From Caulobacter sp. (lineage in GTDB: Bacteria > Pseudomonadota > Alphaproteobacteria > Caulobacterales > Caulobacteraceae): 64,000 bases of DNA. Below are positions 14,696-22,565 of this stretch, in pieces (position 1 is the first letter of the stretch; the number at the start of each line of letters is the position of its first letter). Location of the stretch: contig JAUSMJ010000059.1 of the NCBI GenBank assembly GCA_030645575.1, forward strand, positions 60,893-124,892, read 5' to 3'. Made by a program: the position numbers and the translations under genes. The notes under the pieces are model-generated. The model was not told where the DNA came from, did not search any database, and saw only the letters and a list, made by a program, of their open reading frames with translations.

Positions 14696-16930
14696 ATGAC
14701 CGTTCACACACCCCCGCCGGGCGACGGCGACCGCATCCTTGAAGAGCCCCTGACCGAGGCGCTGTCGCGGCGCTATCTGGCCTACGCCCTGTCGACCATC
14801 AGTTCGCGGGCCCTGCCCGACGTGCGCGACGGGCTCAAGCCCGTGCACCGGCGGCTGATGTACGCCATGAGCAACATGCGGCTCAGCCCGGAATCGGCGG
14901 CGCGCAAATGCGCCAAGGTGGTCGGCGAGGTGATGGGCAACTTCCACCCGCACGGCGACCAGTCGATCTACGACGCCCTGGTCCGCCTGGCGCAGGACTT
15001 CGCCCAGCGCTACCAGCTGATCGACGGCCAGGGCAACTTTGGCAACATCGACGGCGATAACGCCGCGGCCATGCGCTACACCGAGTGCAAGATGACCCCG
15101 GCGGCCATGCTGCTGCTCGACGGCATCGACGAGGACGCGGTCGATTTCCGCCCCACCTACGACGGCCAGGACGAAGAGCCGGTCGTGCTGCCCTCGGGCT
15201 TTCCCAACCTGCTGGCCAACGGCAGCTCGGGCATCGCCGTGGGCATGGCCACCTCGATCCCGCCGCACAACGCCGCCGAGCTGATCGACGCCTGTCTGCT
15301 GCTGCTCAAGCGGCCCGAGGCCACCACCGCCGACCTGATGGGCCATGTGCTGGGCCCCGACTTCCCCACCGGGGGAGTCATCGTCGAGCCGACGGCCTCG
15401 CTGCTGGAGACCTACGAGACCGGCCGGGGCGGGGTGCGGGTTCGCGCCCGCTGGGAGAAGGAAGACCAGGCCCGCGGCGGCTGGCAGATCGTCGTCACCG
15501 AGATCCCCTACCAGGTGAAGAAGGCCGAGCTGATCGAGCATCTGGCCGACCTGATCGAGAGCAAGAAGGCTCCGCTGCTCGGCGACGTGCGCGACGAGAG
15601 CGCCGAGGACATCCGCCTGGTGCTCGAGCCAAAGACCCGCAACGTCGAGCCCGAGGTGTTGATGGAGAGCCTGTTCCGGCTCTCGGACCTGGAGACCCGC
15701 TTTCCAGTCAACATGAACGTGCTGGACGCGCGCGGCACGCCGGGGGTGATGAGCCTCAAGGCCGCGCTGCTGGCCTTCCTCGCCCACCGGCGCGAGGTGC
15801 TGGTGCGGCGCGCGCGCTTCCGGCTGGGCAAGATCGAGGCCCGGCTGCACATCCTCGACGGCCTGTTGATCGCCTTCCTCAATCTCGACGAGGTGATCCG
15901 CATCGTCCGCTACGAGGACGAGCCGAAACAGAAGCTGATCGCCGCCTTCGCCCTGACCGACATCCAGGCCGACGCCATCCTCAACACCCGCCTGCGCCAA
16001 CTGGCCAAGCTGGAGGAGATGGAGCTGCGCCGCGAGCACGCCGAGCTGGCGCAGGAGCGCGACGGCATCATCGCCATGCTGGCCGACGAGACGATGCAGT
16101 GGAAGCTGGTCGGGCAGGGGCTCAAGGACGTCCGCAAGGTGCTGGGCCCCGACACGGCCGTCGGCAAACGGCGCTCGGACCTGGCCGAGGCGCCGACGGT
16201 GTCGGTCGAGGCCTCGGTCGAGGCCTTCGTGGTGCGCGAGCCGATCACCGTCATCCTGTCGGACAAGGGCTGGATCCGCGCCGCCAAGGGCCGGGTCGAG
16301 GATCCCTCCGAACTGAAGTTCAAGGAAGGCGACAAGCTGGGCTTCATTGTGCCAGCGGAAACAACGGACAAGCTGCTGATCTTCGCGTCCGATGGGCGGT
16401 TCTTCACCCTCGATTGCAGCAAGCTTCCCTCGGCCCGCGGTCACGGCGAACCGCTGCGGCTGATGGTCGACATCGACGACCGGGTGAAGATCATCGACGT
16501 GTTCCCGCACAAGCCGGGCCGCAAGCGCGTGCTGGCCAGCAAGGCCGGCTATGGTTTCGTGCTGCCGGAGGAGGAGGCCCTGGCCTTCCGCAAGGCCGGC
16601 AAACAGGTGCTCAATGGCGAGGCCCTGGTCTCGCTGGAGGCCACGGGCGACCGCATCGCGGTGATCGGCGACAACGGCAAGATCCTCGTCTTCGCCCTCG
16701 ACGACCTGCCGGAGATGCCGCGCGGCAAGGGCGTCAAGCTGCAGACCTACCGCGAAGGCGGCCTGCGCGATGCGCTGGTGTTCGCCTCGGCCGCCGGCGC
16801 CGCCTGGACCGACGCGGCCGGCCGCACGCGCGACTGGCCCGAGTGGAAGGACTGGGAAGGCCGCCGCAGCGCCGCCGGCAAGCTGGCCCCCCGCGGCTTC
16901 CCGACCAGCAAGCGGTTCAGGCCGAAGTAA
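14696..16930 (+). CDS. parC: DNA topoisomerase IV subunit A
   Basis: Breaks and rejoins DNA to decatenate daughter chromosomes, together with ParE. The 744 residues carry the catalytic tyrosine at about 128 (AAMRYTECKM), the LPDVRDGLKPVHRRLMYAM segment and C-terminal beta-pinwheel repeats. The length and the degenerate tail favour ParC over GyrA. In the quinolone region (HPHGDQSIYDAL) the position of E. coli Ser80 is glutamine and that of Glu84 is aspartate, which I believe to be normal for alphaproteobacterial ParC. A repeat hairpin follows six bases after the stop. Confidence 0.93.
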   Translation: MTVHTPPPGDGDRILEEPLTEALSRRYLAYALSTISSRALPDVRDGLKPVHRRLMYAMSNMRLSPESAARKCAKVVGEVMGNFHPHGDQSIYDALVRLAQDFAQRYQLIDGQGNFGNIDGDNAAAMRYTECKMTPAAMLLLDGIDEDAVDFRPTYDGQDEEPVVLPSGFPNLLANGSSGIAVGMATSIPPHNAAELIDACLLLLKRPEATTADLMGHVLGPDFPTGGVIVEPTASLLETYETGRGGVRVRARWEKEDQARGGWQIVVTEIPYQVKKAELIEHLADLIESKKAPLLGDVRDESAEDIRLVLEPKTRNVEPEVLMESLFRLSDLETRFPVNMNVLDARGTPGVMSLKAALLAFLAHRREVLVRRARFRLGKIEARLHILDGLLIAFLNLDEVIRIVRYEDEPKQKLIAAFALTDIQADAILNTRLRQLAKLEEMELRREHAELAQERDGIIAMLADETMQWKLVGQGLKDVRKVLGPDTAVGKRRSDLAEAPTVSVEASVEAFVVREPITVILSDKGWIRAAKGRVEDPSELKFKEGDKLGFIVPAETTDKLLIFASDGRFFTLDCSKLPSARGHGEPLRLMVDIDDRVKIIDVFPHKPGRKRVLASKAGYGFVLPEEEALAFRKAGKQVLNGEALVSLEATGDRIAVIGDNGKILVFALDDLPEMPRGKGVKLQTYREGGLRDALVFASAAGAAWTDAAGRTRDWPEWKDWEGRRSAAGKLAPRGFPTSKRFRPK

Positions 16931-16935
16931 GACAC

Positions 16936-17011
16936 GGGGACATGTACCGCCTTCGGTACGTGTCCCCCGCCGCCTAAGCTGATGGGGACACGCACTGAAG
17001 TGCATGTCCCC
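16936..17011. repeat. Paired inverted hairpin repeat, GGGGACA/TGTCCCC (locus 4)
   Basis: Hairpin 1 (16936-16967): 14-base arms from GGGGACATGTACCG to CGGTACGTGTCCCC, loop CCTT. Hairpin 2 (16984-17011): arms GGGGACACGCACT and AGTGCATGTCCCC, loop GA. The arms differ in sequence between the hairpins, but each pairs with itself. The U-G versus C-A eighth pair again shows opposite orientation. Hairpin 1 matches 8337-8368 as a perfect reverse complement. Confidence 0.92.
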
Positions 17012-17439
17012 GATCTCCGCACCTAACCTGTTGAATTCGAACGCTTCCGTCGCGAAAATCCGACCGCGTAAAACAATCTGTCCATCACCCCCTGAACCGC
17101 GCGCCATACTCACGTCATCCCCGTCGCACGGGGAGGGCGTATGGCCATGCGACCTTGCGGCGACGGGGATGGGGTTCGAACGGGGACAGGCGCGAGGGGG
17201 TTACTCGCGCGGTCCGGGACGGCGCAGCACGCCGCCCGCCCGTCGAGGGTCGATACCGGCTAAGCCTTCAAACGGCTGCCTACCGGAGCTCTCGGAAAAC
17301 GCAACTTCGCGGCGCGTGACGGTCTTTCCACCTCTCGCAAGCCTACCAAACAGACATCCGGGCGAGACCGGAGCGCGCCGCACCACCTCCCCACCTCGCC
17401 GGATGACGGCGGAGTTCGCGAACTCGTATCCAAAGAGGT
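17012..17439. other. Gene-free stretch with nested inverted repeats, no gene identified
   Basis: I see no convincing gene here. Notable structures are a 12-base inverted repeat CATCCCCGTCGC (17116-17127) with GCGACGGGGATG (17160-17171), a hairpin GCGCGAG/CTCGCGC near 17190-17212, and CCGG-AGCC/GGCT-CCGG near 17258-17287. A minus-strand open frame (17201-17509) exists but has no family pattern. It could be a repeat cluster, a gene remnant or an unrecognised structured RNA. I checked for tmRNA, RNase P, SRP and 6S hallmarks and did not find them. Confidence 0.4.
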
Positions 17440-17566
17440 CCGTCATCCTCGGGCTTGTCCCGAGGACCCATGCACACGGTTCATCGTGAGTTGCTCGCCG
17501 CCGCGTCATGCCAGGTCTGCCCGCACAATGTCCTTGGGTCGTCGGAACAAGTCCGACGATGACGGG
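17440..17566. repeat. Intergenic inverted repeat, CGTCATCCTCGGGCTTGTCCC type (copy 2)
   Basis: Left arm CCGTCATCCTCGGG then CTTGTCCCGAGGACCCA (17440-17470). The right part (17529-17566) reads TGTCCTTGGGTCGTCGG then AACAAGTCCGACGATGACGGG, an inverted and partly diverged copy. It is related to the element at 3721-3773. It lies upstream of the serine hydrolase gene. Confidence 0.65.
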
Positions 17567-17697
17567 ACGTGGGGGGCGGGCGCCCTGAACGGCATGTCCC
17601 TTCGCGCTTTCCTCAATGTCCGCCTTGCTCTGTCGCGAGCCCGCGCTACCTTGCCGTCAAACGGCTGTTCGAACGCCGGACCCGGGGGGAGTATTTC

Positions 17698-19032
17698 ATG
17701 ACCATCTGGCGCAAGAGCCTGACCGCGGCGGTCGCCGCGCTGATGCTGGCGGGGTCGGCCCCGGCGACGATGGCGGCGCCGTGGAGCCGCAAGGCCGCGC
17801 CGGCCGCGTCCGCCCCGGCCCTGGGCCTGCCGTCGGCCACGCCCGAATCGGTCGGCTTCTCCTCCGAGCGGCTGAAGAAGCTCGACGCCACGCTCAATGG
17901 CCTGGTGGACGCGGGCCGCGTGCCCGGCGTGCTGACCCTGCTGGCGCGCCACGGCAAGATCATCGCCGTCAACGCCCACGGGGTGAAGGACGTCGCCACC
18001 GGCGCGCCGATCACCCAGGACACCATCTTCCGCATGTACAGCCAGACCAAGCCGGTCACCGGCGTGGCGATGATGATCCTGTTCGAGGAGGGCCGCTGGA
18101 AGCTCGACGACCCGGTGGTCAAGTACGTGCCGGAGTTCGCGGGTCTGCGGGTGTTCAAGGGCGTCGGCGCGGACGGCAAGCCGATCCTCGAGCCGATCGC
18201 GCGTTCGGCCACGATGCGCGAGCTGATGAGCCACACCGCCGGTTTCGCCTATGGCCTGATGGCCGACAACTACGTCGACCAGGCCTACCAGGCCTCGGCG
18301 CTGTTCCGGCAGCCGACCCTGCGGGAGGCCATGGGCGTGCTGACCAGCCTGCCGATGGCCAGCCAGCCGGGCACGGAATGGAAATACAGCGTCGCGGTCG
18401 ATATCCAGGGCTACATCGTCGAAAAGCTGTCGGGTCAGACCCTGCCGGACTTCATGCGCGGCCGCATCTTCGCGCCGCTGCGGATGGACGATACCGATTT
18501 CTGGGTTCCCGAGGCCAAGCGCGGCCGGATGGCCTCGCTCTACATGATCGACCCGAAGGCGCGCGCGATCGTGCCGGCCGAGGGCTTCATGGTCCTGCCG
18601 GTCGACCGGATTCCGACGGCTCCGAACGGCGGCGGCGGGCTGGTCTCGACGCTGCATGACTACGCGCGCTTCGCCCAGATGCTGCTCAATGGCGGCGAGC
18701 TGGACGGGGTGCGCATCCTGGCGCCGGCGACGGTCAGGCTGATGGCCAGCAACCATCTGACCGACCCGCAGCTGGACAAGAAGCCGCTCGGCGACGGGGT
18801 GGGCTTTGGCCTCGACGTGGCGGTGGTCATGGACCCGGCGAAAGCGGGAGTCCTGGCGGGTAAGGGGACCTACAGTTGGGGCGGCGCGGCCGGGACCTGG
18901 TTCTGGATCGATCCGGAGAACGACGTGATCTTCCTGGGCATGATCCAGGTGCTCGGCGGCGGGCAGGTGCTGCGGCTGGACGACCTTTCGCAGGCCCTGG
19001 TCTATCAGGCGCTGGTCGATCCCGCGAAGTGA
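17698..19032 (+). CDS. Serine hydrolase of the beta-lactamase class C/esterase family
   Basis: 444 residues with an N-terminal signal peptide (MTIWRKSLTAAVAALMLAGSAPATMA), so periplasmic or secreted. The catalytic SxxK is SQTK near residue 115; the second motif reads YSVA in place of YxN; the usual C-terminal KTG is not visible and WGGAAGTWFWID stands there. This pattern fits family VIII esterases and related peptidases better than true AmpC, so antibiotic resistance should not be assumed. ATG 17698 follows GGGGGGAG. lemA follows after 33 bases. Substrate unknown. Confidence 0.85.
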   Translation: MTIWRKSLTAAVAALMLAGSAPATMAAPWSRKAAPAASAPALGLPSATPESVGFSSERLKKLDATLNGLVDAGRVPGVLTLLARHGKIIAVNAHGVKDVATGAPITQDTIFRMYSQTKPVTGVAMMILFEEGRWKLDDPVVKYVPEFAGLRVFKGVGADGKPILEPIARSATMRELMSHTAGFAYGLMADNYVDQAYQASALFRQPTLREAMGVLTSLPMASQPGTEWKYSVAVDIQGYIVEKLSGQTLPDFMRGRIFAPLRMDDTDFWVPEAKRGRMASLYMIDPKARAIVPAEGFMVLPVDRIPTAPNGGGGLVSTLHDYARFAQMLLNGGELDGVRILAPATVRLMASNHLTDPQLDKKPLGDGVGFGLDVAVVMDPAKAGVLAGKGTYSWGGAAGTWFWIDPENDVIFLGMIQVLGGGQVLRLDDLSQALVYQALVDPAK

Positions 19033-19065
19033 GGCTAGCCTCCGGATGACAGCCGGAGGCGTCTC

Positions 19066-19623
19066 ATGACCCTGATCATCATCCTTGTCGTCGCGGCCGT
19101 TCTCGGCCTGATGGGGATCGGCATCTACAACCGGCTGGTCGCGCTCAACACCCGCGCCGACCAGGCCTTCGCCGACATCGACGTGCAGCTGAAACAGCGC
19201 CACGACCTGATCCCCAACCTGGTCGAGACGGTGAAGGGCTACGCGACCCACGAGAAGGGCACGCTGGAGGCGGTGATCGCCGCGCGCAACGCCGCGACCA
19301 GCGCCGGCTCGGTGGCCGACAAGGTCCAGGCCGAGAACACCCTGACCGGGGCCCTGCGCCAGATGTTCGCTGTCGCCGAGGCCTATCCGGACCTCAAGGC
19401 CAACACCAATTTCCTCAGCCTGCAGAGCGAGCTGTCGGACGTCGAGAACAAGCTGGCCGCGGCCCGCCGCTTCTTCAACAACGCGGTGACCGAGTTCAAC
19501 GCCGCCCGGCTGTCGTTCCCGGCCGTGCTGCTGGCGGGCATGTTCGGCTTCAACGCCCGCGCGCTGTTCGACCTGGGCGAACAGCGGGCGGCGCTCGGTG
19601 TCGCGCCCGAGGTGAAGTTCTGA
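19066..19623 (+). CDS. lemA: LemA family membrane protein
   Basis: 185 residues with one N-terminal membrane segment (LIIILVVAAVLGLMGIGIY) and a helical extracytoplasmic domain. The family pattern YNRLVALNTRADQAFADIDVQLKQRHDLIPNLVETVKGYA is complete, as is the NFLSLQSELSDVENKLAAARRFFN segment. LemA proteins are often encoded beside M48 proteases, as here (28 bases apart), which suggests a joint role in envelope quality control. The precise function is not established. Confidence 0.93.
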   Translation: MTLIIILVVAAVLGLMGIGIYNRLVALNTRADQAFADIDVQLKQRHDLIPNLVETVKGYATHEKGTLEAVIAARNAATSAGSVADKVQAENTLTGALRQMFAVAEAYPDLKANTNFLSLQSELSDVENKLAAARRFFNNAVTEFNAARLSFPAVLLAGMFGFNARALFDLGEQRAALGVAPEVKF

Positions 19624-19651
19624 AACCCGCGCGGATGAGCGGAGCGTGATC

Positions 19652-20707
19652 ATGGGGGCCGTCGGCCTCTACACCCACATCCAGAGCAACAACCTGCGCT
19701 CGGCCCTGCTGCTGGCCGGGTTTCCCGTGCTGCTGCTGGCCCTGACCTACGCCCTGACCCTGGGGCTGATCGGTTTCGGCCTGCTGCCCTCGACCGGCGC
19801 GACGGGCGGGGACCTTGGGCTGGCGGCGGGCTTCATGCTGGCCGGAGCGCCGCTGGCGCTGCTGGTCACCGGGGTCTGGTTCGTGATCGCCTGGTTCGCC
19901 AACACCCGCATTATCGACATGGTCACCGGCGCCCGGCCCGTGACGCGCCAGGAGGAGCCGGCGCTCTACAACCTGCTGGAAAACCTGTGCATCTCGCGCG
20001 GCCTGACGGCCCCCAGCCTGCGGATCATCGACAGCGAGTCGCTGAACGCCTTCGCCAGCGGCCTGAACGAGAAACAGTACAGCATCACCGTCACCCGCGG
20101 CCTGATGAACGCCCTGGATCAGGCCGAGATGGAATCGGTGCTGGGCCATGAGCTGGCCCACATCCTCAATCGCGACGTGCGCACCATGGTCATCGCCGCC
20201 GTGTTCGCCGGGGTCATCACCCTGGTGGCGGAGATCCTCTTCCGCTCGGTGCGGTTCGGCGGCCTGGGCCGGCGGCGTGGCGGCGACGGCAGGGGCAACG
20301 GCCTGTTCATCGTCATCGCCTTCGCGGCGGCCGCCATCGGCTATCTGCTGGCCATCGTCATCCGCATGAGCCTGTCGCGCAGTCGCGAGTTCGTCGCCGA
20401 CGCCGGCTCGGTCGAGCTGACGAAGAACCCCGACGCGATGATCGGCGCCCTGCGCAAGATCGAGGGCCACAGCGCCTTGCCGGCCCCCGAGTCGGTGCAG
20501 GGCATGTTCATCGACAACCACGAAACCGGCTTCTACAGCCTGTTCGCGACCCACCCGCCGATCGAGACCCGTATCGCCGCCCTGGTGAAATTCGCCGGCG
20601 GCCGGGACGCGCCAACGCCGCTGGTGGAGAGCGTTTCCGCACAGTCCTCGCCGATCATTGAGCCGGTCCGGACGGGGCCGTGGTCGAAAAAGGAGCCGTG
20701 GGGGTAA
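19652..20707 (+). CDS. M48-family membrane zinc protease (HtpX-like)
   Basis: About 351 residues. Two hydrophobic segments near the N-terminus, then the zinc-binding HEXXH motif (ESVLGHELAHILNRDV) followed by two more membrane segments and a downstream glutamate region SRSREFVADAGSVELT. This is the HtpX-type layout with the active site on the cytoplasmic face. The start is ATG 19652 with GGAG at 19641-19644; a GTG at 19646 is too close to it. Likely partner of the upstream lemA in membrane protein turnover. Confidence 0.9.
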   Translation: MGAVGLYTHIQSNNLRSALLLAGFPVLLLALTYALTLGLIGFGLLPSTGATGGDLGLAAGFMLAGAPLALLVTGVWFVIAWFANTRIIDMVTGARPVTRQEEPALYNLLENLCISRGLTAPSLRIIDSESLNAFASGLNEKQYSITVTRGLMNALDQAEMESVLGHELAHILNRDVRTMVIAAVFAGVITLVAEILFRSVRFGGLGRRRGGDGRGNGLFIVIAFAAAAIGYLLAIVIRMSLSRSREFVADAGSVELTKNPDAMIGALRKIEGHSALPAPESVQGMFIDNHETGFYSLFATHPPIETRIAALVKFAGGRDAPTPLVESVSAQSSPIIEPVRTGPWSKKEPWG

Positions 20708-20712
20708 GGCCG

Positions 20713-21171
20713 CTACAGCGACAGGTGCAGGAACTGGTTGAAGGCGCTGGCCTCGTAGTCCGAGAACGCCTCGCCATTGGTAAACCCGCGCCTGCGGTAC
20801 AGCGCCAGCGCCGGCTCGAAGCTTTCGCCCACGCCGGTCTCGAGGCTCACCCGGTGATAGCCCCGCGTCGCGGCCTCATCGAGGATCTGGTCCAGCAGGG
20901 CGGCGGCGACACCCTTGCGCAGATGGTGCGGATGCGTGCGCATGGACTTCAGTTCGCCCGCCCCGTCGCCGAGCGCCTTGAGCGCGCCGATCCCGGCCAG
21001 CACGCCGTCGTCGCGCGCGGTCCAGACGGTGATATCCGGCGTTTGCAGCCCCGACAGATCGAGCGCGAACACATGCTCCGGCGGCGTGTTCTCGGCCATG
21101 CCGGCCAGGTGGATCGCCAGCAGCGCCCGCACATCCTCGCCGGAGAGGTCGTCCTGTCGGATGGTGAGCAA
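20713..21171 (-). CDS. GNAT-family N-acetyltransferase
   Basis: 152 residues with the acetyl-CoA fold: the central GELKSMRTHPHHLRKGVAAALLDQIL contains the R/Q-x-x-G-x-G/A pyrophosphate loop (HLRKGVAAAL), and the final ALALYRRRGFTNGEAF is the typical last motif. It is transcribed convergently with the M48 gene, with five bases between stops. The substrate cannot be read from the sequence. Its upstream DNA ends at an IS insertion point. Confidence 0.88.
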   Translation of the reverse strand: MLTIRQDDLSGEDVRALLAIHLAGMAENTPPEHVFALDLSGLQTPDITVWTARDDGVLAGIGALKALGDGAGELKSMRTHPHHLRKGVAAALLDQILDEAATRGYHRVSLETGVGESFEPALALYRRRGFTNGEAFSDYEASAFNQFLHLSL

Positions 21172-21318
21172 GACTGTCGCGCCTTCCTTGTCAGATCGGC
21201 GCCATTCCCCGCGAAGCCGCGTTGGACGTCAAGCCTGGCCGGTCAGGGCGGCACGCCCCTGCCTGGGATCTTCCTGAACGAGGCGCCGGTCCGGGTCTGC
21301 CACAGCTAGGGTCCGGAC

Positions 21319-21756
21319 TCAATTGAGCCAGTAGGCGCATGTGGCTGCGAGGAGGGCTCCGGAGAGGTAGTTCCGGGCAAGCTTGTCGTATCGCGTGGCG
21401 ACGCGCCTGAAGTCCTTGAGCCTGCACCACATGCGCTCGACGCGGTTGCGATCCTTGTAGGCCAAGGGATCGTGGGGGATCGGCCGCTTGCGCGAGGTGG
21501 TCGACGGGATGACGGCCTCGGCGCCGATCTCGGCCAGCAGTTGGCGGAAGTGGTTGGCATCGTAGGCGCGGTCGGCCAGCAGTCTGGGGATCGGTCCGAC
21601 GGCGCTGACCAGGGCTGCAGCCATGGTGATGTCGTTGACGTTGCCTGCGCTGAGCAGCAGCACGCGGGGCCGGCCACACTCGTCGGTCAGGCCGTGGAGC
21701 TTGGTGGTCCGTCCGCCGCGCGAGCGGCCTATGGCCTGGGCGAAGTCCCCCCTTTT
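21319..21756 (-). CDS. IS5/IS427 transposase, C-terminal frame (OrfB)
   Basis: The region after the slip site reads GDFAQAIGRSRGGRTTKLHGLTDE, then PRLLADRAYDANHFR (second catalytic aspartate) and DRNRVERMWCRLKDFRRVATRYDK (catalytic glutamate). It is in the -1 frame relative to OrfA and is expected only as a fusion product. It ends ten bases inside the left terminus of the element. Confidence 0.85.
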   Translation of the reverse strand, partial: KRGDFAQAIGRSRGGRTTKLHGLTDECGRPRVLLLSAGNVNDITMAAALVSAVGPIPRLLADRAYDANHFRQLLAEIGAEAVIPSTTSRKRPIPHDPLAYKDRNRVERMWCRLKDFRRVATRYDKLARNYLSGALLAATCAYWLN

Positions 21757-22079
21757 GCGCCGGCCGCCGAGCGGTGGGCCTTGACGTGGGTGGCGTCGAT
21801 GGCCGCTGAGCCATAGATGCCCGTGTGGCCGGTCAGGGCCAGGAACATGCCGTGCCAGATACCCTGACGGCTCCAGCGGTTGAAGCGGTTGTAGACCGTC
21901 GTGTAGGGGCCGTACTCCGCCGGGCAATCGCGCCAGCGCGCGCCGCATCGGAGCATGTGAATGATCCCCGAGATCACCCGGCGATCATCCACCCGACGGG
22001 CTCCCCTGCGGCCGCGCGGCAGCAGGGGCTCAAGCCGCGCCCACTCCTCGTCGCTGAGCCAGTAGATCTGCTTGGCCAT
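21729..22079 (-). CDS. IS5/IS427 transposase, N-terminal frame (OrfA)
   Basis: 116 residues starting MAKQIYWLSDEEWARLEPLLP, the standard N-terminus of IS427-type transposases, with SAAIDATHVKAHRSAAG holding the first catalytic aspartate. The frame ends soon after the A4G6 run at 21747-21756 (minus strand AAAAGGGGGG), where a -1 slip would join it to OrfB. The start follows a purine-rich GGGAG-type sequence near the right end. Confidence 0.85.
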   Translation of the reverse strand: MAKQIYWLSDEEWARLEPLLPRGRRGARRVDDRRVISGIIHMLRCGARWRDCPAEYGPYTTVYNRFNRWSRQGIWHGMFLALTGHTGIYGSAAIDATHVKAHRSAAGAKGGTSPRP

Positions 22080-22149
22080 ATCAGGGCTCCCTTCCAGAAG
22101 CCTTGAATCAGCAACTCACAAATCCCGCCAGCCCAATTGAGTACGGACC

Positions 22150-22548
22150 CTAGTGCAGCTGACGATCGCCTACACCGCGTTTGATGAGCTCGACACAGGT
22201 GTCCTGATCCGTGGCGACGAGCTTCAATCCGCCATCCTGTTCTTCGCCGACAATGAAACACCAGAAGGACCGTTGCTGGGCGTCCTGAATAGCCTTTGCG
22301 CTGTCGAGCGAGATCGGCGCTGTTAGAGGCTGGCCCGCATCGGCGGTCAGGACATGTTCGCCGGCGGTCATTCGAAAGGCGAGCGCGATCCACTGGTCGA
22401 GTGGCGGAAACACGCGACCGTCCAGGGTCAGCTTCAGCGGCTTCGGCAATGCGTTGACCACATAGATGTATTCATCGGCGGCCAAGGCTGGAGATGTGGC
22501 GAAAGCCAGCGCAAAGACGAGTACCAGACCTCCAATCCCGTTGCTCAT
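22150..22548 (-). CDS. Small exported protein of unknown function
   Basis: 132 residues from ATG 22548 (a GTG at 22563 is possible), with a signal peptide MSNGIGGLVLVFALAFATSPALAA. The mature part is mainly beta-rich (DEYIYVVNALPKPLKLTLDGRVFPPLDQ) with two cysteines, FWCFIV and DTCVELI, that could form a disulphide in the periplasm. I do not recognise the family. It starts just after the bpt stop. The IS5-type element inserted in its TAG stop and rebuilt the same codon, so the protein is intact. Base composition is slightly less GC-rich than its neighbours. Confidence 0.7.
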   Translation of the reverse strand: MSNGIGGLVLVFALAFATSPALAADEYIYVVNALPKPLKLTLDGRVFPPLDQWIALAFRMTAGEHVLTADAGQPLTAPISLDSAKAIQDAQQRSFWCFIVGEEQDGGLKLVATDQDTCVELIKRGVGDRQLH

Positions 22549-22565
22549 CTGACCTGCGCTCACCC

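Larger units (their letters stand above)
21309..22150 (-). mobile_element. IS5-family (IS427-type) insertion sequence, 842 bp
   Basis: Ends are GGGTCCGGACTCAATTG (left) and, reverse-complemented from the right, GGGTCCGTACTCAATTG, one mismatch in 17. It is flanked by TA at 21307-21308 and 22151-22152; the rebuilt empty site is CTAG, contributed by the TAG stop of the neighbouring minus-strand gene. The transposase is in two overlapping frames joined at A4G6, the usual arrangement in the IS427 group. Both frames look intact. Confidence 0.9.

Noticed and set aside
14940..14980. Quinolone-resistance mutation in ParC (Gln at the Ser80 position)
   Set aside because: I believe HPHGDQ is the usual alphaproteobacterial sequence, so this is probably natural and not a mutation.
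17150..17350. Possible two-piece tmRNA or RNase P RNA
   Set aside because: TTCGAAC occurs but no T-arm can be paired around it, no tag reading frame like ANDNFAEEFAVAA is present, and the RNase P core sequences are missing.
17201..17509. Minus-strand open frame between parC and the serine hydrolase
   Set aside because: Overlaps a known type of intergenic repeat, lacks a Shine-Dalgarno and a recognisable family; kept only as part of the unexplained region.
17698..19032. AmpC-type beta-lactamase resistance gene
   Set aside because: SxxK is present, but YxN and KTG are not; family VIII esterase/peptidase is more likely.
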